Under the pieces are notes generated by a model. The model saw nothing but the letters and a program-made list of their open reading frames with translations. It searched no databases and was not told where the DNA came from. Below, piece by piece: positions 45,087 through 52,326 of a stretch of 64,000 bases of DNA. Source of the DNA: Brevibacillus thermoruber 423 (lineage in GTDB: Bacteria > Bacillota > Bacilli > Brevibacillales > Brevibacillaceae); contig NZ_KE695652.1 of the NCBI RefSeq assembly GCF_000454065.1, positions 333,291-397,290 of the forward strand, read 5' to 3'. Position numbers and translations under genes: made by a program. The number at the start of each line of letters is the position of its first letter. Positions within the stretch are counted from its first letter, which is position 1.

Positions 45087-45433
45087 GGGAAAAACGCGTG
45101 TCGAAGAAGGACAATTTGTTTGCGGCCAGCCGTTTTGTACTGCCCGAGCATCGGGAGATGTACCTGCGGATCAAGGCGGAAGAGCGACGCTACATCCCCC
45201 CGGAACTGGACGAGGAACAACTGGCGGCCGTGAGCGAGCGGATCTGGGAAGCGTTCCAGACGGGCGGCGTCGTGAGCCTGACCTACTACGACGGCGAGGC
45301 GGCCCGCCGCCTGAGCGGCCGGGTGGTTCACATCGATCCGGCCAGCCGGCAGTTGAAGCTGAGGAGCGGGGAGAAGACGCTGCGGATTCCGTTTGCCCGC
45401 CTGCTGGACGCGGAACTGACAGCAATCTCCTGA
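45083..45433 (+). CDS. YolD-like family protein
   Basis: The protein is 116 residues from ATG 45083. Pattern NLFAASRFVLPEHREMYLRI ... ISERIWEAFQTGGVVSLTYYDG ... RVVHIDPASRQLKL matches YolD-like proteins, which typically accompany UvrX-type polymerases in Bacilli. Function thought to relate to UV tolerance but not defined biochemically. Confidence 0.85.
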   Translation: MREKRVSKKDNLFAASRFVLPEHREMYLRIKAEERRYIPPELDEEQLAAVSERIWEAFQTGGVVSLTYYDGEAARRLSGRVVHIDPASRQLKLRSGEKTLRIPFARLLDAELTAIS

Positions 45434-45499
45434 GCGGAGGGGACATGGCCGGCCGGACGGCGGGGCACCCTTTGGATAAAACCAAAGGAGGCGTTCAGC

Positions 45500-46267
45500 G
45501 TGAACCAACGCATCAGGCCGATTGTGATCGCAGCAGCCCTCGCCTTCGCAGCGGGCTGTACGGCTCCCCAGGCCGGGGAGCGTACACCGCCGCCCCGGGT
45601 GCAGAGCGCGCCGGCTCCGGAACAATCCCCGTACGCAGGGGCATCTCCTGCCGCTCCCCAGCCTCCCCGGCCGTCCAACATGATCCTCGATGTCCCGATC
45701 ATCAGCCAAAAGCCGGAGCTGAAGAACGGCTGTGAGGTGACCAGCCTGGCGATGCTGCTGCGGTATGCCGGCCGCGATGTGGATAAACTGACACTGGCCC
45801 GCCAGGTGAAAAAGGACCCCGAGCCGCTGGTGCAGAAAAACGGCGACATCAAGGAATGGGGCGATCCCAACAAAGGATTCGTCGGGGATATGACCGGCAA
45901 ACGAAAGGGATTTGCGGTCTACAACAAGCCCCTGGAAGAACTGCTGCGCCGCTACATGGGAGAACGGACGGTGAACTTGACGGGGCGGACCTATCAGGCG
46001 CTGCTGGACAGCGTGGCGGCGAGGCGGCCGGTGGTCATATGGACGACCGGCGATTTTACCCTGCCGACCGAATGGGAGAGATGGCACAAGGACGGCAGGC
46101 CAATCGCCGCCCCTTTTGACGAACATGTCGTGCTGTTGGTCGGCTATGACCAGCGGTACGCTTACGTCAACGATCCGCTGTCCGGCGACAAGCAGCGGCG
46201 CGTCTCCCACCAGGCCCTGAAAAGAAGCTGGGAAGCCCTGGGCAGACAGGCCATTACCTATCGCTAG
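45500..46267 (+). CDS. C39-family peptidase-like lipoprotein
   Basis: A 255-residue protein with GTG start after AAAGGAGGCG. Lipoprotein signal with lipobox AAGC (FAAGCTAP), a Pro/Ala-rich linker to about residue 60, then a papain-fold domain: catalytic Cys in KNGCEVTSLAMLLRYAG, His in DEHVVLLVGYDQ, Asp/Asn in YAYVNDPLSG. C39-like (PF13529-type) proteins cleave peptides outside the membrane; target unknown. Confidence 0.85.
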   Translation: MNQRIRPIVIAAALAFAAGCTAPQAGERTPPPRVQSAPAPEQSPYAGASPAAPQPPRPSNMILDVPIISQKPELKNGCEVTSLAMLLRYAGRDVDKLTLARQVKKDPEPLVQKNGDIKEWGDPNKGFVGDMTGKRKGFAVYNKPLEELLRRYMGERTVNLTGRTYQALLDSVAARRPVVIWTTGDFTLPTEWERWHKDGRPIAAPFDEHVVLLVGYDQRYAYVNDPLSGDKQRRVSHQALKRSWEALGRQAITYR

Positions 46268-46490
46268 CAGTACGGGCAGCCAGGAAAAGGCAAGCCGCAA
46301 AAAACAGCGTGGCACGGTGAAATGCCGTGCGCGGTGGTGACGTGCTGTTCCTGAAACGGCAGGCGGGGAAAATCAGCATTTTTTCGCTGTTTTTTGCGCG
46401 AAATGCTTTTTGCCAGAACAGGACGTTTCAGAGTATCGTTAGGATATCTTTCCGATCAAGACCTGATGCGTACGTTAAAGGAGATTGTAC

Positions 46491-46772
46491 ATGTTAGCAC
46501 AAGAAATGGGTGTCATTTTTACCAGGCACGCGGAGCAGATGACCGCCAAACGCTGGACGGAGTTTATTCAGCAGTTGGAGAACAAGGGACTGTACGTGGT
46601 CATCGAAACGGACACGAACGGGCGGGTCATGAGCCCGTTTGGCGGATTGGTGCCGATGCCGTGCAAGGACGAGACGCTCCATATCCTGACGGAAGAAGAA
46701 CTGCAGCAGCGGGGCCTGCCGCGCGGCCATCACATTATCACCAAACCCAAGGCCAAGGCCGTCACCACCTAG
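46491..46772 (+). CDS. small hypothetical protein
   Basis: The protein is 93 residues from ATG 46491 with AAAGGAG nine nt upstream. Starts MLAQEMGVIFTRHAEQMTAK and contains LYVVIETDTNGRVMSPFGGL. No signal peptide, no family recognised. Single gene with its own terminator downstream. Confidence 0.7.
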   Translation: MLAQEMGVIFTRHAEQMTAKRWTEFIQQLENKGLYVVIETDTNGRVMSPFGGLVPMPCKDETLHILTEEELQQRGLPRGHHIITKPKAKAVTT

Positions 46773-46817
46773 CGGGCAGACCGCACGGCCGCTGCACAGA
46801 GACGAATACGCACACGC

Positions 46818-46859
46818 AAACCTTTCTCATCCCGGAAGCGGGACGACGAAAGGTTTTTT
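46818..46859 (+). terminator. intrinsic terminator
   Basis: AAACCTTTC / GAAAGGTTT outer stem with an inner CCCG / CGGG hairpin and a six-T run. Confidence 0.85.
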
Positions 46860-47003
46860 GTTTGTGCCGCGGCGAGAGGGACCGACAAACGCCTAGATGC
46901 ATACGGTGGTAACGAGAAGAAAAAGCGCCCGCCGGGCACGTGCGGAGCAAACAAGCTCGCCCCGTCACCGGCAGAGGCAGCGGGAAGCAAAAGGAGGAGT
47001 CTC

Positions 47004-47255
47004 ATGGAGCCCAGCAATGCGCTTCGCAAATTGCAGGAGGTGCAGTTTGCGCTCGTCGAGCTGCAATTATATCTGGACGTGAACCCGGGAGACCAGCGCG
47101 CCGTTCATCAATACAACTGCTTGTCCAAAGAGCTGATGGTCTTGAAAGCGGAGTATGAAACGAAGTGCGGCCCGCTGATGCAGTACGGTTTTTCGTCTTC
47201 CCCCAGCCGCTGGGTGTGGACCGCCACGCCGTGGCCGTGGGAAATCGAGTATTGA
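47004..47255 (+). CDS. cotJB: spore coat protein CotJB
   Basis: An 83-residue protein: LQEVQFALVELQLYLDVNPG, AVHQYNCLSKELMVLKAEYE, CGPLMQYG and the Trp-rich end WVWTATPWPWEIEY all match CotJB. AAAAGGAGG ribosome site. It is the first gene of the cotJ operon here; the cotJC start lies 11 nt after its stop. Confidence 0.92.
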   Translation: MEPSNALRKLQEVQFALVELQLYLDVNPGDQRAVHQYNCLSKELMVLKAEYETKCGPLMQYGFSSSPSRWVWTATPWPWEIEY

Positions 47256-47266
47256 GGTGAACGGCG

Positions 47267-47398
47267 ATGTGGATTTATGAAAAGAAGCTGGAAATCCCCG
47301 TCCGCGTAAGCAGGCCGGACCTGCAAATGGCCAAATTTCTGATCACCCAGTACGGCGGGCCGGACCGGCGCAAAGGTATGACTACACCCAAAAGCTGA
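47267..47398 (+). CDS. cotJC: CotJC, N-terminal fragment (interrupted)
   Basis: The first 33 codons (to 47365) encode MWIYEKKLEIPVRVSRPDLQ ... FLITQYGGPD, the CotJC N-terminus. After the 15-bp repeat at 47351-47365 the frame enters the inserted element and stops 11 codons later at 47398. The rest of the gene resumes at 51336 in the same frame. As it stands the protein would be a 43-residue stub. Full CotJC is a manganese-catalase-like coat protein. Confidence 0.93.
   Translation: MWIYEKKLEIPVRVSRPDLQMAKFLITQYGGPDRRKGMTTPKS
47351..47365 (+). repeat. left direct repeat (attachment core) of the cotJC element
   Basis: TACGGCGGGCCGGAC, identical to 51336-51350. It lies within cotJC codons for YGGPD in the same reading frame in both copies. 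Confidence 0.93.
47369..47383 (+). repeat. left-end arm of the reconstructed attP
   Basis: CGCAAAGGTATGACT is the inverted complement, 13 of 15 bases, of ACTCATCCCTTTGCG at 51317-51331. When the ends of the element are joined, the two arms flank the 15-bp core symmetrically (4 and 3 nt away). It overlaps the last codon of the recombinase. Confidence 0.85.
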
Positions 47399-48851
47399 TC
47401 TCGATCCGGCTGCCGTCGTATACGGTGACCTGGTGAACGATCTCCCGGATTCCATTTTTCAGCCGTTCCCGGTCGTCGTTTTCCACGGCCTCTTGGAGGG
47501 TGGTGATTCTGTTCCGTATCTTCGCCTGTACCGCCTCCGGGGATACCTCGGCCTCCACACGTTCCTCCAGCGTCCGTATCTTTTCACGCAATGCCCGTTT
47601 TTCCTCGTTCAGCCTCGTCTTGGCTTCCAGCAGGTCGGCCTCGTCCAGAATCCCGAGCTCGAATGCGCGAATCTGCCGCTGGAACCTTTCGTCCATGAAG
47701 GCGAGCTGCCGTTTGGACTGGGAAAGCTCCCCACGGATGTGGTTTTCCTGCACGGAGACGGCATGCAGCGGAACGTCCAGGTCAGTCTGGCTCAGGCTGA
47801 CGATTTCCCGAATGACCTGTTGGTCCAGAGCGGAACACGGGATGTAGTGGTAAAAGCATTGGCCTTTTTTGGTGTAGCCCGCGCACAGGTATCGGGCCGG
47901 TGGACGGTACTCCCTGCCGTTCTTTTTGCAGGTGGTGTCCATGCCGTACATTTTCGCTCCACAGTGGCCGCAAAACACGAGCCCGGAGAGGAGATAGCGG
48001 CTCCCTTTGGAGCGCGGGGCGGCACGCTGGCTGCGGTCGAGGACGTCTTGGAGTTTCCGGTACGTCTCCTGGTCAAGGATGGGCTCGTGGGTTCCCTCGA
48101 CCAGCAGCCACTCGTCCGGAGGGCGTTGGATCAGCCTGCCGTTTTTCCGCGCATGCTGATTCCACACCGTATTGCCCCGCAGCATTTCGTTTTTCCAGAG
48201 GAAGACCCGGACGGCCTTCAATGTCCACTCCCGTCCCCGTTTGGTCCGTACGCCGTTTTCGTTCAACATCTTGGCTACGCTCCAGGTGCCGTGGCCGTTT
48301 AGCGTCATGTCTACCATTTTTCGTACCCAGTGCGCCTCTTCCTCGTTGATGACGTATTGACCGTCCGCCACGTCGTACCCAAAGCAGGGAGCGGTGACCG
48401 GCCTGCCCTGTTTGGCAGCGTGGTACATGTTTTCACGAACGCGCTCCGCGATCCGTTCCCGTTCAAATTCGGCGAAGACGCCGAGGAGCTGCAGCACCAT
48501 CCGGCCGACGGCGGTGCCGGTGTCAAACGTCTCGGATGCCGACTTGTAGGTGCAGTCGTACATGTCCAGTTCATCGACGAACGTAAGGAGATCGATGAGT
48601 CGCCGCGTCAGCCGGTCGATTTTGGTCGTGATGACCATGTGGATGCGGCCGGCCCGAATGTCATCCGTCATCCGTCGGAAGGCCGGTCGGTTGGTGTCTT
48701 TGGCGGAGTAACCGTCATCGATGAAGAACGCGTAATCCGTCCATCCATGCGCGGTGCAAAAGGCACGCAGGCGCTCCTGCTGTTCCGGGATGGAAAACCC
48801 TTCGCGGGCCTGTTCCTCCGTGGAAACGCGGATGTAAAGAGCAATCGTCAT
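47382..48851 (-). CDS. large serine recombinase (SpoIVCA-like site-specific recombinase)
   Basis: A 489-residue protein. Resolvase catalytic domain 1-150: nucleophile Ser10 in YIRVSTEEQAREGFS, GYSAKDTNRPAF, KIDRLTRR. Recombinase domain about 155-270 (VNEEEAHWVRKMVD-like, TKRGREWTLKAVRVFL), zinc-ribbon FCGHCGAKM ... YLCAGYTKKGQC, and a coiled coil about 360-440. The length suits phage and skin-type integrases. It is the only recombinase in the element and its 3' end abuts the left attachment core, as usual for integrase genes. GAGGGGGGATTGCACCC precedes the ATG. Confidence 0.94.
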   Translation of the reverse strand: MTIALYIRVSTEEQAREGFSIPEQQERLRAFCTAHGWTDYAFFIDDGYSAKDTNRPAFRRMTDDIRAGRIHMVITTKIDRLTRRLIDLLTFVDELDMYDCTYKSASETFDTGTAVGRMVLQLLGVFAEFERERIAERVRENMYHAAKQGRPVTAPCFGYDVADGQYVINEEEAHWVRKMVDMTLNGHGTWSVAKMLNENGVRTKRGREWTLKAVRVFLWKNEMLRGNTVWNQHARKNGRLIQRPPDEWLLVEGTHEPILDQETYRKLQDVLDRSQRAAPRSKGSRYLLSGLVFCGHCGAKMYGMDTTCKKNGREYRPPARYLCAGYTKKGQCFYHYIPCSALDQQVIREIVSLSQTDLDVPLHAVSVQENHIRGELSQSKRQLAFMDERFQRQIRAFELGILDEADLLEAKTRLNEEKRALREKIRTLEERVEAEVSPEAVQAKIRNRITTLQEAVENDDRERLKNGIREIVHQVTVYDGSRIEISFWV

Positions 48852-49123
48852 GGGTGCAATCCCCCCTCGCCAGTCGGTTCCTCCTCGGCCGCCGCGATCA
48901 ACACAAAGACAAGGGGCGTTCGCGCCGTCTTTTCACTGGAAGCATCCCAACGATCGTGATGCTTTTGAAACGGCCAGACGCGTACGCCATGCGCAAAGCG
49001 GCCTCATAGAACAGGTATATGCCGGGACGTCGGGCGATCTGCGCCTCGGCGAGGTGTTCGCAGCAAACAGTCCCGTCCACGTGTCCACCCCGCATACAAA
49101 GAGTACGGAGAGGGGGTGATGGT

Positions 49124-49297
49124 GTGGCAAGAAAGCCAAAACCGCTTGTGGTCTTGCCGCACAAGGTCTATATCCGGGCAGCAGGTGAAACGGTGGACAT
49201 GACCCCTGACCTTCGAAAACAAGTCAGCAAGAAGTGTGCAGACGTCCTGGTGCGATGGGCAAAAGCCTCCGTGATGGAGGAACTGGGCATCGGGTGA
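49124..49297 (+). CDS. 57-residue basic protein of the cotJC element
   Basis: GTG start at 49124, AGGGGGTG five nt upstream. Encodes MARKPKPLVVLPHKVYIRAA ... MTPDLRKQVSKKCADVLVRW ... EELGIG. Small and basic, divergent from the recombinase. No family recognised. Size, charge and location would suit a recombination directionality factor, but this is a guess. Confidence 0.5.
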   Translation: MARKPKPLVVLPHKVYIRAAGETVDMTPDLRKQVSKKCADVLVRWAKASVMEELGIG

Positions 49298-49460
49298 CCG
49301 ATGCCGGATGGGACAACCCCTGGCAGGAGGGGGATGGGAGAGGCGGCACCAGGATGGCGGATACAGGAAAACGACGGCCGTATCGGGAGTGGAAAGCAAC
49401 CAAATTGGTGATGCCGACTGTTTCTGGTGAATGTTACCATGTAAGGTAGGAGGGGATTCG

Positions 49461-49676
49461 ATGCGTGTATTTGGAAAATGGTTTGGTTTTGTCCTGCTCA
49501 GTACGTTCGTTTGCGTTGTGTTAACCTTTGCAGGAATGGTTGGGGTCATCATCGCCGGTGGGATCATTATCGGGACGTTACTCTTTCTCACCCAGTTGTT
49601 TTACGAGGAAGTGGGCAGACTCCACAGGAGTGTCCAATTCCTAAGCAAAAAAATAAACAGACGTGGAGACGAGTAA
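49461..49676 (+). CDS. 71-residue membrane protein of the cotJC element
   Basis: ATG 49461 with GTAGGAGGGG upstream. Two hydrophobic helices (WFGFVLLSTFVCVVLTFAGM and VGVIIAGGIIIGTLLFLTQL) and a charged tail (SVQFLSKKINRRGDE). Phage-holin-like in size but no family is recognised. Confidence 0.55.
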   Translation: MRVFGKWFGFVLLSTFVCVVLTFAGMVGVIIAGGIIIGTLLFLTQLFYEEVGRLHRSVQFLSKKINRRGDE

Positions 49677-49838
49677 TGAGTCACATAGGCGATTTCGTGT
49701 CGTCATGGTTTTTCTCGCATTTGCGTACGACGATTTTCGTTTAAGAGTCATCGTAATCGATCAGTGCAAATTGATTCTTATCCTAAGTGTCCCTGGTTCA
49801 TCGCCTGCCCACAAAATGTCCGAAAAAATTGTTAGTAG

Positions 49839-50069
49839 CGTTCAATTTCAACGCACTACTACAAAGCCAAACAAGCTGCATACCTGATTACACAGAATAA
49901 GGAATTGGCTGAAGAGATCGTGCAAGATGCTTTTCTGATTTGTTATCAAAAGCTTCACTTATTACGAAATCCAGCGTGTTTTCAAACATGGTTTTACAAA
50001 ATCCTGGTAAGGATGAGTAAAAAAGCATTACAGAAGGTTGCTGTGGCAGCCGTTTTTTCATTTCGCTAA
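49839..50069 (+). pseudogene. ECF sigma factor remnant (region 2 only)
   Basis: The frame reads HYYKAKQAAYLITQNKELAE, EIVQDAFLICYQKLHLLRNP, CFQTWFYKILVRMSKK, a clear ECF sigma region 2. No start codon, ribosome site or region 4 is present; a stop (49836) lies directly upstream and another ends it at 50069. A+T-rich and therefore recently foreign to its surroundings. Evidently a truncated gene inside the element. Confidence 0.75.
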
Positions 50070-50182
50070 CGGTCAATCTGGTTTAAGGAGAGAGTGGTAT
50101 AAAAATAAGTAATATTTAAAATTTTATCTGATTTTTATGCTATGATATATCCAAAATTTCTTAGAAATGGGGATGACCAACT

Positions 50183-50662
50183 ATGTCGACAAGTATACAT
50201 AAGGGTGCGTTCACCGCAAAAACCGAAGATGGATTTGTAGTATTTATTATCGGTGTGCGATTAAATAAACTTTCTGGTTTTTTTAAATGGATATCAGCCA
50301 TACAGGCAATGACACCAATGCTTAAGGAACTTTATCAAAATCCAGAGTTAGGATTCCTTCAAGAGACAACTGTCATTGGCTGGCGTACAGTAACGACGAT
50401 TCAATACTGGAAGTCGTATGAACACTTGGAAGCATATACATATGGAACTACACACTCAAAAGCGATGAAAATGTTTTACCAAAAAATAGAGAAAAGCGGA
50501 GCGGTAGGTTTATATCATGAAACCTACAAAGTTGAAAAAAATGAATCCCTTTATATTAACATGCCAATATATGGTTTGGCTAAAGCATTCTCGCATGTGC
50601 GAATTACCAATGAACTTAATACCGCAAGAAAACGTATGGAGCGTACTTCATTTTTTGAGTGA
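50183..50662 (+). CDS. DUF4188 domain protein
   Basis: A 159-residue protein: GFVVFIIGVRLNKLSGFFKW, MTPMLKELYQNPELGFLQET, TTIQYWKSYEHLEAYTY, GLYHETYKVEKNESLYINMP. This is the DUF4188 pattern, a ferredoxin-like fold related to heme/antibiotic monooxygenases. Low G+C, with an A+T-rich upstream region (TATGAT near 50146 may be its -10). Cargo of the cotJC element; function unknown. Confidence 0.8.
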   Translation: MSTSIHKGAFTAKTEDGFVVFIIGVRLNKLSGFFKWISAIQAMTPMLKELYQNPELGFLQETTVIGWRTVTTIQYWKSYEHLEAYTYGTTHSKAMKMFYQKIEKSGAVGLYHETYKVEKNESLYINMPIYGLAKAFSHVRITNELNTARKRMERTSFFE

Positions 50663-50752
50663 ACGGAAATCGATCATTCATTCGGATGAAGGTGTAATCA
50701 CGCACATCTTGATTCATTTCGCACATAGCCTGAGAAAACAAAGAAGGGTGAG

Positions 50753-51236
50753 GTGCTTTCACTGGATCACGTCCATCATGTTCCACGGCATATTGTAGCC
50801 GTTTCGGCTTTTGTGACCAATCAACAATGGCACGTACTATTGGTGAAGACCCATCGGCGCTCGGATACGTGGGAGCTTCCGGGAGGCCAGGTGGAAGAAG
50901 GAGAACCTTTGGACAAAGCGGTTGTTCGGGAATGTTTGGAGGAAACGAATGTAACCATACAGCCCAAAGGCATCACAGGTGTTTACTATAATGCTGCCAG
51001 TCATATTCTTACCGTTGTGTTCTACGGCGAATATGTAAGCGGTACGATCCAGATTCAACCGGAAGAAAATCCAAGAAGCCAAATTTGTAGCGTTGCACGA
51101 ATCAAACATAGACGCGTACATCACACGACCTCATTTTCAATCCCGAACGCTTGACGCGATGGCGAAGAAGAGTATGGTGCCATATGAGTCATGGACCGTG
51201 AATCCCCATGAACTCCTCGGACGAGTGGGCGATTGA
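50753..51236 (+). pseudogene. NUDIX hydrolase with a +1 frameshift
   Basis: GTG 50753 after AAGAAGGGTGAG. N-terminal two thirds: HIVAVSAFVTNQQWHVLLVK, Nudix box GQVEEGEPLDKAVVRECLEE (followed by TNV, where a Gly is usual). At the GAAGAAAATCC run near 51060 an extra A shifts the frame, and the normal C-terminus (EIQEAKFVALHESN, AYITRPHFQSRTLDAMAKKS) continues in the next frame to a TGA at 51236. Either inactivated or a sequencing error in the A-run. Confidence 0.75.
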
Positions 51237-51316
51237 ATTGTACAGCAAAACGGGACAAGCACATGCGCAATCGTCGAAGCCTTCGCGTCAAAGAGGGCGC
51301 TCATGCTGTCCGGGAA

Positions 51317-51331
51317 ACTCATCCCTTTGCG
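51317..51331 (+). repeat. right-end arm of the reconstructed attP
   Basis: ACTCATCCCTTTGCG, partner of the arm at 47369-47383; see there. Confidence 0.85.
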
Positions 51332-51335
51332 ACAA

Positions 51336-51350
51336 TACGGCGGGCCGGAC
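51336..51350 (+). repeat. right direct repeat (attachment core) of the cotJC element
   Basis: TACGGCGGGCCGGAC, identical to 47351-47365 and in frame with the cotJC remainder. Confidence 0.93.
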
Positions 51351-51824
51351 GGCGAACTGTCTGCGGCGCTCCGCTACCTGAACCAGCGCTACACGATGCC
51401 GAACGAGCGGGCCAAGGCGCTGCTGACGGACATCGGCACGGAAGAGTTGGGGCACCTGGAAGTGATTGCCACGCTGGTCCACAAGCTGGTCAAAGACGCC
51501 ACGCCGGAGCAGATGAGGGCAGCCGGGTTGGGATCGATGTACGCCGAACACGAAAAGGCGCTGTTCTATACGGACGCCAACGGCAACCCCTGGACTGCGG
51601 CGTACATCCAGGCCAAGGGCGACCCGATCGCCGATCTGGCGGAGGACATCGCCGCCGAGGAAAAGGCCCGTGCCACTTACCAATGGCTGATCAACCTGAC
51701 GGACGACCCGGATGTGATCCAGGTCTTAAAATACCTGCGCGAGCGGGAAGTGGTCCACTCCCAACGCTTCCGCGAAGCACTGTGCATCGTGGAAGAACAC
51801 TACAAGACGAAAAAGTATTTTTGA
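51351..51824 (+). CDS. cotJC: CotJC, C-terminal fragment (interrupted)
   Basis: Encodes the remaining 157 residues: GELSAALRYLNQRYTMPNER, LLTDIGTEELGHLEVIATLV, YIQAKGDPIADLAEDIAAEE, REREVVHSQRFREAL. The glutamates and histidines of the dimetal site (TEELGHLE, AAEEKARATYQ, EREVVHSQRF) are all present, so the gene is under purifying selection or only recently split. An in-frame ATG at 51303 within the element could start a chimeric product. Joined with 47267-47365 it makes a normal 190-residue CotJC. Confidence 0.93.
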   Translation, partial: GELSAALRYLNQRYTMPNERAKALLTDIGTEELGHLEVIATLVHKLVKDATPEQMRAAGLGSMYAEHEKALFYTDANGNPWTAAYIQAKGDPIADLAEDIAAEEKARATYQWLINLTDDPDVIQVLKYLREREVVHSQRFREALCIVEEHYKTKKYF

Positions 51825-51842
51825 CGAAGGAGGGATGCGCGC

Positions 51843-52094
51843 ATGAAGAAGGAACAATCCCGCGAAACCGCCGCCAAAGGCAGCCCGCATCCGGTCACCC
51901 GGGCAGGCCACTTTCCCCCGCGGGTCGGCTTTTACCCGCCGGGGACGGGAAGCTATCCGCCCGTGAATCTGCCTCCAGCCAAACCGTACCCGCCCGACCC
52001 GTACATGGACCAGTTTTCGCTGCCGGAAGCGCTGGTAGCGGGCACGCTGTTTCGGTGGCTGTATGATCCGTATGAGAATCCGTACCGGGAGTAG
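51843..52094 (+). CDS. cotJA: spore coat-associated protein CotJA
   Basis: An 83-residue, Pro-rich protein; the end FSLPEALVAGTLFRWLYDPY matches CotJA (PEALxxGTLWPxLYDPY). GAAGGAGGG ribosome site. It follows cotJC here, whereas cotJA usually leads the cotJABC operon. Confidence 0.88.
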   Translation: MKKEQSRETAAKGSPHPVTRAGHFPPRVGFYPPGTGSYPPVNLPPAKPYPPDPYMDQFSLPEALVAGTLFRWLYDPYENPYRE

Positions 52095-52115
52095 GAAAGC
52101 GTTTGGGTATATCGG

Positions 52116-52152
52116 AGAGCCATCCACGTTCAGGCAGCGGATGGCTTTTTGC
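52116..52152 (+). terminator. intrinsic terminator of the cotJ operon
   Basis: AGCCATCC / GGATGGCT stem followed by TTTTTGCTTTTGC. Confidence 0.88.
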
Positions 52153-52326
52153 TTTTGCAGCGGGGAGCTTGTGACAACCATGTCCGAGGCTGCAGTTTAT
52201 TTGTCGTCTATTTGTGAAGATTAAAAACCAACATTTTTTTACAAAAAAGTAGTTTACAAGATTTAGGGATAGATTGCAGAATGAATATGTAAAATATTAG
52301 AAATAACGGGAGGTTGATCTAGATTT

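Larger units (their letters stand above)
47351..51350. mobile_element. cotJC-intervening element (recombinase-bearing, skin-like)
   Basis: A 3,985-bp unit (one repeat copy included) sits inside cotJC between identical 15-bp repeats. Crossing over between the repeats removes it and restores a continuous 190-residue CotJC with no added or lost residue. It carries a large serine recombinase reading toward the left end, plus small genes and cargo: a 57-residue basic protein, a 71-residue membrane protein, a sigma-factor relic, a DUF4188 gene and a frameshifted NUDIX gene. In B. subtilis the skin element in sigK and SP-beta in spsM are excised by such recombinases in the mother cell during sporulation. 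The same logic here is inferred. Confidence 0.9.

Noticed and set aside
48852-49123. Searched for a sigma-E or sigma-K promoter driving the recombinase, as for spoIVCA
   Set aside because: A CATATACC near 49015 on the minus strand slightly resembles a sigma-E -10, but no suitable -35 accompanies it.
48898-49164. 88-codon minus-strand frame upstream of the recombinase
   Set aside because: It overlaps the better initiated 57-residue gene on the other strand and has no ribosome site or recognised motif.
50517-50798. 93-codon frame overlapping DUF4188 and the NUDIX start
   Set aside because: Out of frame with both better supported genes and with no translation signal.
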